From JACCTU01 sp963798985 (GTDB taxonomy: Bacteria > Actinomycetota > Thermoleophilia > Gaiellales > Gaiellaceae): a DNA stretch of 64,000 bases. The position numbers were made by a program, and so were the translations under genes. The notes beneath the pieces are model-generated. The model was not told where the DNA came from. It saw only the letters and a program-made list of their open reading frames with translations, and ran no database searches. This document shows, in pieces, positions 49,765-59,053 of this stretch (positions are counted from its first letter, which is position 1; every line of letters starts with the position of its first letter). The stretch spans positions 496,001 through 560,000 of the forward strand of contig CAWCVL010000005.1 of NCBI GenBank assembly GCA_963798985.1, written 5' to 3'.

Positions 49765-50506
49765 CGCGACCGTCGGGGCCGCACTCGATGAGCGCTCCCT
49801 CGATCCGCACGTCGTTCTGCGCCGTCTCGAACCGCACCGGCAGCCCGGTTCGCATGCGCGAGATCGCCTGCTCCGCGGTCACTCCGATCACGGAGTCGTG
49901 CGGGCCGGTCATGCCGGCGTCGGTGAGCGCGGCGGTTCCGCCGGGCTGAACACGCGCGTCGTTCGTCTGGATGTGCGTGTGCGTACCGACGACCGCGGTC
50001 ACGCGTCCGTCGAGCCAGCGGGAGAGCGCGACCTTCTCGCTCGTCGCCTCCGCGTGGATGTCGACGAAGATCACCGGCGTCTGCGCGCGCGCCTCGTCGA
50101 CGAGTTCGTCGATCACCTCGAACGGGCCGCACGCAACCTCGAGGAAGAGGCTGCCCATCACGTTGATCACCGCGACGGGCGTGTCGTCGCGCGCCTGCAC
50201 GACCGTCAGCCCGCGACCGGGCGCGTGCCGCGAGAGGTTCGCAGGACGAACGACGCGCGGCTCCGAGTCGATCCACGGCGCGAGGTCGGGCCGCCGCCAC
50301 GTGTGGTTGCCGAGCGTGATCGCATCCGCTCCGAACTCGAACAGCTTGCGCGCAAGCTTGGGCGTCAACCCGACCCCGTCGGCGGCGTTCTCGCCGTTCA
50401 CGATGCAGAGGTCGACGTCGAGCTCGTTCTTGAGACTCGCGAGGCGAGCCTCGAGCGCTGCTCGACCCGGTACACCGACGACGTCTGCGACAAAGAGGAT
50501 GTTCAT
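49727..50506 (-). CDS. ymdB: YmdB-family metallophosphoesterase (2',3'-cAMP phosphodiesterase type)
   Basis: The 259-aa protein has MNILFVADVVGVPGRAALEA, LCIVNGENAADGVGLTPKLA, GADAITLGNHTWRRPDL, VIFVDIHAEATSEKVALSRW, and VVGTHTHIQTNDARVQPGGT with AALTDAGMTGPHDSVIGVTA. The Asp, Glu/Asn, NH and THTH residues bind the two metals. Bacillus YmdB hydrolyses 2',3'-cAMP and influences RNA turnover and sporulation or biofilm choice. Related genes often lie near rny, not seen here. A degenerate hairpin separates it from the upstream M23-like gene. Confidence 0.92.
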   Translation of the reverse strand: MNILFVADVVGVPGRAALEARLASLKNELDVDLCIVNGENAADGVGLTPKLARKLFEFGADAITLGNHTWRRPDLAPWIDSEPRVVRPANLSRHAPGRGLTVVQARDDTPVAVINVMGSLFLEVACGPFEVIDELVDEARAQTPVIFVDIHAEATSEKVALSRWLDGRVTAVVGTHTHIQTNDARVQPGGTAALTDAGMTGPHDSVIGVTAEQAISRMRTGLPVRFETAQNDVRIEGALIECGPDGRATRCETIRVPVP

Positions 50507-50514
50507 CTCATCGA

Positions 50515-50541
50515 CCGCGAAAAGCGCGCAGCACTTTGCGG
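50515..50541 (-). terminator. Degenerate hairpin between the M23-like and ymdB genes
   Basis: On the plus strand CCGCGAAAAGCGC-GCA-GCACTTTGCGG. The arms pair as CCGC-AAA-GC with bulges. It shares the CCG ends, A/T-run arms and GCA apex with the palindromes at 13771 and 22205. It lies between two minus-strand genes and may weakly terminate or attenuate. Confidence 0.45.
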
Positions 50542-50546
50542 CTTAC

Positions 50547-51320
50547 TCAGGGCAGTGCGAGCGCGGTGGCCGGGAAGACCTGGACGGTCACGTGGTTCCC
50601 GGCGTCCTGCGTGTAGCGCGCGAGCGCCTGGCGCTCGAGCCGCGAGAGGTCGAGCACCTCGCCGAGGCGGTTCCTCCCCGCTGCAACCGACGAGCCGACC
50701 GTCAGCGCCGGGTCCGCTTCGAGCCGTGTGATCGAGACGATGAGCGCGGGCGCCGCGAGCGGTCGAATGTCGATTCGCTTGCCCTGCGTCCGGCCGTTGA
50801 GCACGTAGTCCGTGATCCCCGCGATCGTTCCGTCGACCGGCGAGTAGACGTCGGTGGCGGGCGCAGCACCGACCGCGAGCGCCGAGGTCGAGCCCGTCCC
50901 GCCCCGGAGCTGGTACCACGTCATGCCCGAGTCGCCCGAGCCGAAGACGCGGTCGAAGAAGCGTCCGATGAGGCCCTGGTTGCCGCGGCGGCCGAGCGGG
51001 TGGAGCGCGAGCGAGCCCGACGATCCCCCGTGGTAGCCGATCGCCGTGACGCGGTTCTGCTCGATCGGGAGCTGGACGCGAAGCGCGCCCTGGGTCGCGA
51101 CGACGAGCGGCTCCGGCGGTCCAGAAGGAAGGAGCCGGTCGGCAGGGGCCGGGGCCGAGCGCGCAGCAGTCTGGGCCCCGTCGGGGCCGAATGCGGTGAC
51201 GAGCAGCGTCACGACGCCGACCGCGGCGACGGCGGTCAGCCCGGCGAAACGGCGGAGCCGGTGCGCGGAGCGGTGTTGTGCCCTGCGGGCACGGCGAGCA
51301 GGCCCAGGAGGCTGGGGCAT
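50547..51320 (-). CDS. M23-like secreted protein without visible metal ligands
   Basis: The 257-aa protein starts at ATG 51320, with a basic N-terminus and a helix FAGLTAVAAVGVVTLLVTAF (about residues 26-45). A linker follows, then a beta-rich domain: ALRVQLPIEQNRVTAIGYHG, TDVYSPVDGTIAGITDYVLN, GKRIDIRPLAAPALIVSITR, LTVGSSVAAGRNRLGEVLDL and NHVTVQVFP. The SPVDGTI and VGSSVAAG patterns recall M23/LytM. The expected HxxxD and HLH zinc motifs are absent, so it is probably a non-catalytic LytM-like factor. It may be attached to the membrane and act in cell-wall regulation (inference). Confidence 0.65.
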   Translation of the reverse strand: MPQPPGPARRARRAQHRSAHRLRRFAGLTAVAAVGVVTLLVTAFGPDGAQTAARSAPAPADRLLPSGPPEPLVVATQGALRVQLPIEQNRVTAIGYHGGSSGSLALHPLGRRGNQGLIGRFFDRVFGSGDSGMTWYQLRGGTGSTSALAVGAAPATDVYSPVDGTIAGITDYVLNGRTQGKRIDIRPLAAPALIVSITRLEADPALTVGSSVAAGRNRLGEVLDLSRLERQALARYTQDAGNHVTVQVFPATALALP

Positions 51321-51518
51321 CGCGGCCACGCTAACGGACGCTCGGGGTCGCTGCAAGGAGTGCTCCACGGCCGGACTTTGTAACAGACGCAAGCGCGGAG
51401 TGGCGGGGATTTCCTCCCAGAGATCGTGACGGTCGAGCGCGAGGTTGCCGTCCTCGGCGAAAGACCAGTCCCAGACCGGCCCTCGGGGTCGGCGAGGCCG
51501 CGCTGTAGCATCGCCGGT

Positions 51519-52721
51519 ATGGCGGAAACGCCGCCTCCGGTCGTCGGTGGGAGCCGCCAACCCGCCCCAATCCAGATCCCACGCTGGATCCAGCTGGTCG
51601 CTCTCCCGCTCGTGCTCCTGCTCGCCTGGGCGGTCGCCGGCGCGGTCCGTCACGCGGTCTTCCTCTTCCTCGTCGCCGCGATCGTGGCGCTGCTCCTGAA
51701 CCCGCTCGTGCGGGCGCTCGCGAGGGCCCGAGTCCCGCGCGGCTTCGGGGTCGCGATCGTGTACCTGACCTTTGCCGCGGGGCTTGTCATCGCCGTGGTG
51801 GCCCTGGCGACCGTCGTCGTCGAGCAGTCCCAGAACGCGTCGGACCGGATCGACGTCTACGTTACGAACGAGGACGGACAGACCGGGAACACCGCCGCCG
51901 AGCAGGACATCGATCGCCTCCAGCTTTGGCTCGACGACCACCGGCTCGGGCGGATCCGGATCGAGGAGCAGGGGCGCCAGTTCGTCACTGACCTCAACGT
52001 CGAGCGCTCGACGCGGACGGCGATCGACTGGGCGGAGGGTGCGGCCCTCGGCATCTTCGCGTTCCTCTTCGGGCTCGTCCTCGTGCTCGTCGTCTCGGTC
52101 TACATGCTGCTCGACTTCAACCGCCTGCACGCGGCGCTCGACCGGCGCTTCCCGCCGCCGCCGGGGTCGCCTTCGCTCCTGCCGAGCGTCGAGGCGGCCG
52201 TGGGCAGCTACGTGAAGGGCCAGTTGCTCGTCTCCGCGATCATCGGGACGAGCGCCGGTGTCGCGCTGTGGCTGCTCGGGATGATCGGCTGGCTGCCGGA
52301 GGGCTTCGAGACGTACGCGATCCTCTTCGGCGCCTGGGTCGCGGTCGCCGAGCTGATCCCGTACCTCGGGCCGTGGCTCGGCGCGATCCCCCCCGTCCTC
52401 TACGGCCTCGTCGTCGACCCGATCTCCGCCCTCTGGGTCGTGCTGCTCTTCCTCGCGATCCACCAGATCGAAGGGCACATCGTGATTCCGAAGGTGATGG
52501 GGAACGCGCTGCGGCTACACCCGCTGCTCGTCATCTTCGGGCTGCTCGCGGGAGGAGAGATCTACGGGCTCCCCGGCGTCCTGGTCGCGCTGCCCACGCT
52601 CGCCGCGGGCCGGGCGACCTGGGAGTTCTTCGGCAACCGAGTTGCGCTCGAGAACTGGGAGTCCGGGGCGACCGTGCCGGTCGAGGTGGAGCTCGAACCG
52701 CCCAGGGCCGCGCGTCGTTGA
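51519..52721 (+). CDS. AI-2E family transporter
   Basis: The 400-aa membrane protein of PF01594 type starts at ATG 51519. Helices include WIQLVALPLVLLLAWAVAGA and HAVFLFLVAAIVALLLNPLV. The large periplasmic loop follows (residues about 105-165). Then FAFLFGLVLVLVVSVYMLLD, SYVKGQLLVSAIIGTSAGVA, YLGPWLGAIPPVLYGLVVDP and HQIEGHIVIPKVMGNALRLH, the family signature. Family members export small molecules or act in ion exchange. Its TGA overlaps the next TTG start, opening a long plus-strand run. Confidence 0.9.
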   Translation: MAETPPPVVGGSRQPAPIQIPRWIQLVALPLVLLLAWAVAGAVRHAVFLFLVAAIVALLLNPLVRALARARVPRGFGVAIVYLTFAAGLVIAVVALATVVVEQSQNASDRIDVYVTNEDGQTGNTAAEQDIDRLQLWLDDHRLGRIRIEEQGRQFVTDLNVERSTRTAIDWAEGAALGIFAFLFGLVLVLVVSVYMLLDFNRLHAALDRRFPPPPGSPSLLPSVEAAVGSYVKGQLLVSAIIGTSAGVALWLLGMIGWLPEGFETYAILFGAWVAVAELIPYLGPWLGAIPPVLYGLVVDPISALWVVLLFLAIHQIEGHIVIPKVMGNALRLHPLLVIFGLLAGGEIYGLPGVLVALPTLAAGRATWEFFGNRVALENWESGATVPVEVELEPPRAARR

Positions 52722-53272
52722 TCCGGGCTCGCGGCGTCTCACGGCGCTACGGCGCACACGTCGCGCTGCACAAAACCGACTTCGAGCTCGTCGAGGGAGA
52801 GCTCGTCGCGCTCGTGGGGCCGAACGGGGCCGGCAAGTCGACGCTGCTGTCCGTGCTTGCCGGCGCGCTCGAGCCCTCGACGGGCACAGTCGAGCGTCAG
52901 GTGCCGACCGGCTGGGCGCCGCAGCGGCCTGCGCTCTACTCGCGGCTCACCCCGCGGGAGAACATCGAGCTGTTCGCGCGGCTCGCCGGGGCGTCCTCCG
53001 ACGGCGTCGACCTGCCCGAGCGCCCGTCCGCCGAGCTCTCGGTCGGCCAGCGCCAGCGGCTGAACCTCTCGCTTGCCTTCCTCGGCGACCCGCGCGTGCT
53101 CCTGCTCGACGAGCCCACCGCGGCGCTCGACGACGAACGGCGCGCGGAGCTCTGGCAGCGCGTGGCGGCTCTGTGCGCTGACGGCGGCGCCGTCGTCTTC
53201 GCAACCCAGCTGCGCGAGGAGACCGAACGCGCCGACCGCGTCGTGCAACTCCACGGCGGGCACGTCGATTGA
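52718..53272 (+). CDS. ABC transporter ATP-binding protein
   Basis: The 184-aa ATPase has Walker A VGPNGAGKSTLLSVLAG, Q-loop WAPQRPALYSRLTP, signature LSVGQRQRLNLSLAF, Walker B RVLLLDEPTAALDDE and an H-loop replaced by FATQLREE (Gln for His). TTG 52718 overlaps the preceding stop (TTGA). It pairs with the permease that follows, also TTGA-coupled. It is short, like CcmA-type ATPases. The missing H-loop histidine may lower hydrolysis. The substrate is not evident; the adjacent hemB/hemL genes make heme or a precursor one option. Confidence 0.88.
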   Translation: MIRARGVSRRYGAHVALHKTDFELVEGELVALVGPNGAGKSTLLSVLAGALEPSTGTVERQVPTGWAPQRPALYSRLTPRENIELFARLAGASSDGVDLPERPSAELSVGQRQRLNLSLAFLGDPRVLLLDEPTAALDDERRAELWQRVAALCADGGAVVFATQLREETERADRVVQLHGGHVD

Positions 53273-54576
53273 GGCGCGCAGCACTCCTCCTGCGGAAGGA
53301 CCTGCGCGTGCTGCGCCGCTCGCCGCTCTTGCTCGCGGTGCTCGTGTCGTACCCGCTGCTGATCGCGCTCTTGCTCGCGCTCGTCGCGGGGTATGCGAAC
53401 GCGAAGCCCCGAGTTGCGTTCGTCGACGACGACAACCTGCCGGAGGAGGTCGAGATCGGCGGGCAGACGTTCCACGTCGAGCGCACGATCCGCCGCGTCA
53501 GCGACGACGTCGTGCTCGTGCCGCTCGAGCGGGACGAGGCGGAGCGACAACTGCGCAACGGAAAGGTCGTCGCGATCGTGCGCGTGCCCGCCGGCTTCGT
53601 CGCCCAGCTGAAGGCGATGCAGCGCAGCCCTCAGCTCGAGCTCGAGACGACGCGCGGGCTGCTCGCCTCGCGCGTCACGCAGCAGATGCAGGCGCTCGTG
53701 TACTCGTTGAACCGCGAATTGCAGGGCGCATTCATCGCCGCAAACCTCCGCTACGTCGACCTGATCCTGCGCGGCGGCGAGGGAACGTTCCTCGGCCGGC
53801 GCTTCGACGTGCTCGGGCTCGAACGTGCGGAGAGTCGCGTGAGCGATCCCGAGGTGCGCGAGTTCATCGAGGTCGCGCAGCTCGCTCTCGACCAGACGGA
53901 CGACGCGCTCGAGGCGACCGCCAATCCGATCGAGCTCGCGGTCAACACTGCGCGTGGGCGAACCTGGGCGCTGTCGGCTCAGGTTCAGGCGTACGCGCTC
54001 GCACTCGTGACGACGTTCCTCGCCGCGGTGCTCGCTGCTGCGGCGCTCGCCGCTGAGCGCGACGAGCGGGTGCTCCAACGGCTCGCCCGCGGCCTCGCGT
54101 CGCTCGGGGAGGTGCTGGCCTCGAAGGTCTCGCTCGCGGCGCTCGTCGCTGCCGTGCTGGGGCTCGGGGTGGCCGCGGCGTTCGGGGTCGCGGTCGAGGC
54201 CGCAGGGGTCGAGGGGGGCGAGCCGTGGTCGCGCGTGCCTGCGCTCGTCCCTGCGCTGCTCCTGGCCGGCGCGGTCGCCGGTGCCCTCGGAGCCCTCGTC
54301 GCGACGCTCGCGCGTGAGGCCCGCTCGGCGACGCTCGTCGCGGTCCTCGTCGTCCTCCCGATCGTCTTTCTCGGGATCGTCCCGCGGGAGGCCGCCCCGG
54401 CAGCGGGCTGGGTGAGCGACGTGCTGCCGTTCGCGCACGAGGTCAGGCTCTTCGACGCGCTGCTCTACGAGATCGATCCGTGGCGGACGGTGCTCGTGGA
54501 GGCGGGCTGGCTGCTGGCGATCGGGGCCGTGCTGGTCGCGGCAGCCCGCACGCTGATGCGAAGATTGACCGCGTGA
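53269..54576 (+). CDS. ABC-2 type transporter permease
   Basis: This 435-aa permease has an N-terminal RKDLRVLRRSPLLLAVLVSY and helix PLLIALLLALVAGYA. A large extracytoplasmic domain spans residues about 45-235. Further helices are AYALALVTTFLAAVLAAAAL, VLASKVSLAALVAAVLGLGV, VPALLLAGAVAGALGALVAT and TLVAVLVVLPIVFLGIVPRE. The topology matches ABC-2 exporters with a periplasmic insert (LinearMycin/DrrB-like). TTG 53269 overlaps the ATPase stop, and its own stop overlaps hemB GTG. Confidence 0.87.
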   Translation: MRRAALLLRKDLRVLRRSPLLLAVLVSYPLLIALLLALVAGYANAKPRVAFVDDDNLPEEVEIGGQTFHVERTIRRVSDDVVLVPLERDEAERQLRNGKVVAIVRVPAGFVAQLKAMQRSPQLELETTRGLLASRVTQQMQALVYSLNRELQGAFIAANLRYVDLILRGGEGTFLGRRFDVLGLERAESRVSDPEVREFIEVAQLALDQTDDALEATANPIELAVNTARGRTWALSAQVQAYALALVTTFLAAVLAAAALAAERDERVLQRLARGLASLGEVLASKVSLAALVAAVLGLGVAAAFGVAVEAAGVEGGEPWSRVPALVPALLLAGAVAGALGALVATLAREARSATLVAVLVVLPIVFLGIVPREAAPAAGWVSDVLPFAHEVRLFDALLYEIDPWRTVLVEAGWLLAIGAVLVAAARTLMRRLTA

Positions 54577-55510
54577 GCGCTTTCCCGAACACCCGCCTGC
54601 GGAGGCTGCGCCGGACCGGCGCGCTCCGGTCGCTCGTTCGCGAGACGCGGCTCGACCTCGACGACTTCGTCCAGCCGCTCTTCGTCGGCCCGGACACGCG
54701 TGAGAACGCGGAGCTCCCGCCGATGGGCCGCTTCTCGGTCGCGGACCTCTCGCGCGAGGTCGAGGAGCTCGCGGGCCTCGGCGTCTCCGCGGTGATCCTC
54801 TTCGGCATCCCGGATGAGAAGGACGAGGAGGGCTCCGGCGCCTTCGATGAAGACGGAGTCGTGCAGCGCGCGCTTCGTGAGCTACGGCCGAGGTTTCCGG
54901 AGCTGCTCCTGCTCACGGACGTCTGCCTCTGCGAGTACACGTCGCACGGGCACTGCGGGGTGATCCGCGACGGCGAGGTCGCGAACGACGAATCGCTCGA
55001 GCTGATCGCGCGCACGGCGGTCTCGCACGTCGAGGCCGGCGCGGACGCCGTGTGCCCGAGCGACATGATGGACGGCCGCGTCGCGGCGATCCGCGAGCAG
55101 CTGCCCGAGACGCCGATCCTCGCGTACTCCGCGAAGTACGCCTCTGCGTTCTACGGCCCGTTCCGCGAGGCGGCCGAGTCGGCGCCGTCGTTCGGCGACC
55201 GCCGCTCGTACCAGATGGACCCGGCGAACGTCCGCGAGGCGCTCCGCGAGTGCGAGCTCGACCTCGCCGAGGGTGCCGACGTGATCATGGTCAAGCCCGC
55301 GCTGCCGTACCTCGACGTGATCCGCGCGGTGCGGGAGCGATTCGACGCTCCGCTCGCGGCGTACAACGTCTCCGGCGAGTACGCGATGGTGAAGGCAGGT
55401 GCCCGGCACGGCTGGCTCGACGAGCGCGCCGCGGCGCTCGAGTCGCTGACCGCGATCAAGCGCGCCGGCGCCGACCTCGTCGTCTCGTACTGGACGAAGG
55501 AGCTCGCGGG

Positions 55511-55520
<10 letters not shown>
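54573..55520 (+). CDS. hemB: Delta-aminolevulinic acid dehydratase (porphobilinogen synthase)
   Basis: The 315-aa enzyme condenses two 5-aminolevulinate into porphobilinogen in heme synthesis. Features: RLRRTGALRSLVRETRLDL, FVQPLFVGPDTRENAELPPM, metal site DVCLCEYTSHGHCGV, Schiff-base lysine in ILAYSAKYASAFYGPFREAA and in DVIMVKPALPYLDVIRAV, GEYAMVKAGARHGWLDERA. The DVCLC cysteines indicate a zinc-type active site. GTG 54573 overlaps the permease stop; hemL overlaps its end. Confidence 0.96.
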
Positions 55521-56708
<1,188 letters not shown>

Positions 56709-56734
<26 letters not shown>

Positions 56735-57149
56735 AGCCCGGCGGGAGAGCCCGCTCTGGGGCGACGCGCTTCGCCCCGAGCCCGAGCTCGAGGCGGTCTT
56801 CTCCCCGCTCGCGGACGAGCGGTACGCCCTCGGGCTCGAGACGATCTACGAGGGGTACCTCGTGCACTACGGCACATCCAGGCTCTTCGACCCGGAGGAT
56901 CCCGATGTCGCGCTCCTGCTCGGGGACTACCTCTACGCGCACGGGCTCGTGCGGATCGCGGAGCTCGGCGACGTCGAGGCGATCCGGGAGCTCGCCGAGC
57001 TGATCGCGCGCTGCGCGCATCTGCGCGCCGAGGGGGCGCCCGGTGACGGGGAGGTCTGGGCCGCGACCGCCGAGCGCCTCGACGGCGGCGGTGCCGAGGC
57101 GTCGGCGCGCGCCGCCGCGCTTGCCGCGCACGCCCGGCGGGTCGGATAG
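56709..57149 (+). CDS. Conserved helical protein of unknown function next to the bc complex
   Basis: The 146-aa soluble protein starts at ATG 56709 inside hemL. It has SPLWGDALRPEPELEAVFSP, LETIYEGYLVHYGTSRLF, DVALLLGDYLYAHGLVRIAE and AIRELAELIARCAHLRAEGA. Mainly helical, no signal peptide, no metal motif. The GDYLYAHGLVRIAELGD segment looks like a helical-bundle polyprenyl-synthase or regulator domain. I know no function. Its place between hemL and qcrA suggests a role in assembling or regulating the respiratory complex. Confidence 0.75.
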
Positions 57150-57160
57150 ATTCCCGCGCG

Positions 57161-57328
57161 GTGAGCACGCTCGGAGCGATTCTTCCGCTCTTCGAGGCCG
57201 CGCCCGACGCTGCCGAGGAGGGCCTGAAGGTGATCACGGCGATGTTGATCGTCGGGCTCGTCTTCATCGGCGTGATCGCCGTCGGCGAGCTGTCCCACTA
57301 CGTCATCCAGCGGCGGCGCTCGAGGTGA
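57161..57328 (+). CDS. Small single-TM protein upstream of qcrA
   Basis: This 55-aa product starts at GTG 57161: STLGAILPLFEAAPDAAEEG, one helix VITAMLIVGLVFIGVIAVGE, and a basic end SHYVIQRRRSR. It lies 11 bases after the previous stop and 7 bases before qcrA. The conserved-looking layout and composition suggest a small accessory subunit of the bc complex. No homolog is recognised. It is easy to miss because of its size. Confidence 0.6.
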   Translation: MSTLGAILPLFEAAPDAAEEGLKVITAMLIVGLVFIGVIAVGELSHYVIQRRRSR

Positions 57329-57335
57329 GGCGCTA

Positions 57336-58265
57336 GTGGTCGAGACCAAGGGGCCGACCGGACCGGCTCACGGGCCTGCCCCGAGCCTGTGGCCGCTCGG
57401 CTTCGCGGTCGGCTTGACGGTCGCGCTCGTCGGCCTCGTGATCGGGAGCTGGGTGGCCGTCGGCGTGGGCGCGGTCCTGATGGCCGGCTTCGGGTACGTC
57501 TGGGTGCGCGATGCGATGAACGGCGGCGAGCCGGCCGAGGTCGCCGCCGCAACGCCGCCGGCACCGGCCGACGTGACGGTCGTCGAGGAAGAAGAGGACC
57601 CCACCCTGTATCGCCGAGGCACCTTCATCGGGTTGGCGACGCTCGGGCTCGGAGGCGTCATCACCGGCCTGGTCGCCCTCCCGGTCGCAGGGTTCGCCGT
57701 CCTGCCCGCGTTCGTGGGCCAGGGCACCGACGACATCGACATCGGTCCGATCGAGGACTACCCGGAGGGTGAGTTCGTCGTCGCGACATTCCTCAGCAAC
57801 CCCGAGCAGGGAGAGGTCTCCCGGCGGACCGCGTACGTCCGCAACAACGGGTTCAAGGACGGCGTCCCGAGCTTCACGATCCTCTCGAACCGCTGCGTCC
57901 ACCTCGGCTGCCCCGTCCAGGTGAACGGGCTCTCGCTCGAGGACCAGCAGCAGCTGGTCGCGGTCGAGGGCGGCCCGTCGGTCTCGCTGACGCCGACCCA
58001 GGCCGCGTCGGGCTTCGGCTGCCCGTGTCACGGCGGCCAGTACGACACCGAGGGCAACCGGACGGCGGGTCCGCCGGTGCGCGCGCTCGATCGCTACCGC
58101 TTCGAGATCCGCGACGGCCGCCTCGTGCTGACCGAGCCGTATTCGGTCGGCGAGGTCGACGGCACGGGCGCGGACGCGGTCATCCACGCGTACGACTGGG
58201 TGAACCCGAGCGTCCACGTGGACGGCGTGGAGGCGATCCTCTACCCGCTCGAGCCGCCCCACTGA
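57336..58265 (+). CDS. qcrA: Menaquinol:cytochrome c reductase Rieske iron-sulfur subunit
   Basis: The 309-aa protein has two N-terminal TM helices (PLGFAVGLTVALVGLVIGSW, VAVGVGAVLMAGFGYVWV). A third (IGLATLGLGGVITGLVALPV) leads into the periplasmic Rieske domain. The 2Fe-2S ligands are in CVHLGC and CPCHGGQYDTEGNRTAGPP. The three-helix N-terminus resembles actinobacterial QcrA, while the partner subunits are Bacillus-like. GTG 57336; its TGA overlaps the qcrB ATG (TGATG). Confidence 0.95.
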   Translation: MVETKGPTGPAHGPAPSLWPLGFAVGLTVALVGLVIGSWVAVGVGAVLMAGFGYVWVRDAMNGGEPAEVAAATPPAPADVTVVEEEEDPTLYRRGTFIGLATLGLGGVITGLVALPVAGFAVLPAFVGQGTDDIDIGPIEDYPEGEFVVATFLSNPEQGEVSRRTAYVRNNGFKDGVPSFTILSNRCVHLGCPVQVNGLSLEDQQQLVAVEGGPSVSLTPTQAASGFGCPCHGGQYDTEGNRTAGPPVRALDRYRFEIRDGRLVLTEPYSVGEVDGTGADAVIHAYDWVNPSVHVDGVEAILYPLEPPH

Positions 58266-59053
58266 TGGCGACCGCGGCGCCTCCTCGCAAGCAGAAGGGC
58301 AAGCAGCAGCAGCTCGTCGCGCTTCTCCTCTACCCGCTCGACTGGCTCGAGGAGCGCTCCGGTCTCGTCGGAGGTGTCAAGTGGTTCCTCTTCCGCAAGG
58401 TCCCGCGCGACTCGAGCTGGTGGCACACGCTCGGCTCGGCGACGCTCACTGCCTTCCTCGTGCAGGCAGGGACAGGCGTCATCCTCGCCTTCTACTACAA
58501 GCCCGATCCGGACAAGGCGTACCAATCGATCGAGCACATCACGAACGACCTGACGCTCGGCTGGCTCGTCCGCGGAATGCATCGCTGGGGCGCGAGCGTG
58601 TTCATCATCCTCATGTTCTTCCACATGGCGCGCGTGTTCCTGTTCGGCGCGTACAAGTACCCGCGCGAGCTGAACTGGCTCGTCGGCGCAGCCCTGTTGA
58701 TCACCGGCATGCTCGCGGGGTTCACCGGCTACCTGCTGCCGTGGGACCAGACGGCGTACTGGGCGACCGTCGTCGGGATCAACATCAACGCCAGTGCCCC
58801 GTTCCTCGGGCCGTTCCTCGCGCAGTTCCTGCGCGGCGGGGCGGAGATCGGAGCCAACACGCTCTCGATCTGGTACGCGCTGCACATGCTCCTGATCCCC
58901 GGCGCGCTGTTCGCCCTGATCGGGCTGCACCTCTACCTGGTCACGAGGTTGGGCGTCTCGTCGCCTCCGTGGTCGCGAGTCGCTGCCGGCCGTGAGCGAC
59001 CGCCCGAGGAGCCGAACGGCCGCTCCGGCTTGACGCGCGGAGGTCGCGAATGA
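58265..59053 (+). CDS. qcrB: Menaquinol:cytochrome c reductase cytochrome b subunit
   Basis: The 262-aa protein is the N-terminal four-helix half of cytochrome b, as in b6 and Bacillus QcrB. Heme b ligands are in RGMHRWGASVFIILMFFHMA and WYALHMLLIPGALFALIGLH. Conserved quinone/heme segments are GSATLTAFLVQAGTGVILAF and AGFTGYLLPWDQTAYWATVV. The C-terminal half is encoded separately in the next gene. ATGA overlap with qcrC. Confidence 0.95.
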   Translation: MATAAPPRKQKGKQQQLVALLLYPLDWLEERSGLVGGVKWFLFRKVPRDSSWWHTLGSATLTAFLVQAGTGVILAFYYKPDPDKAYQSIEHITNDLTLGWLVRGMHRWGASVFIILMFFHMARVFLFGAYKYPRELNWLVGAALLITGMLAGFTGYLLPWDQTAYWATVVGININASAPFLGPFLAQFLRGGAEIGANTLSIWYALHMLLIPGALFALIGLHLYLVTRLGVSSPPWSRVAAGRERPPEEPNGRSGLTRGGRE

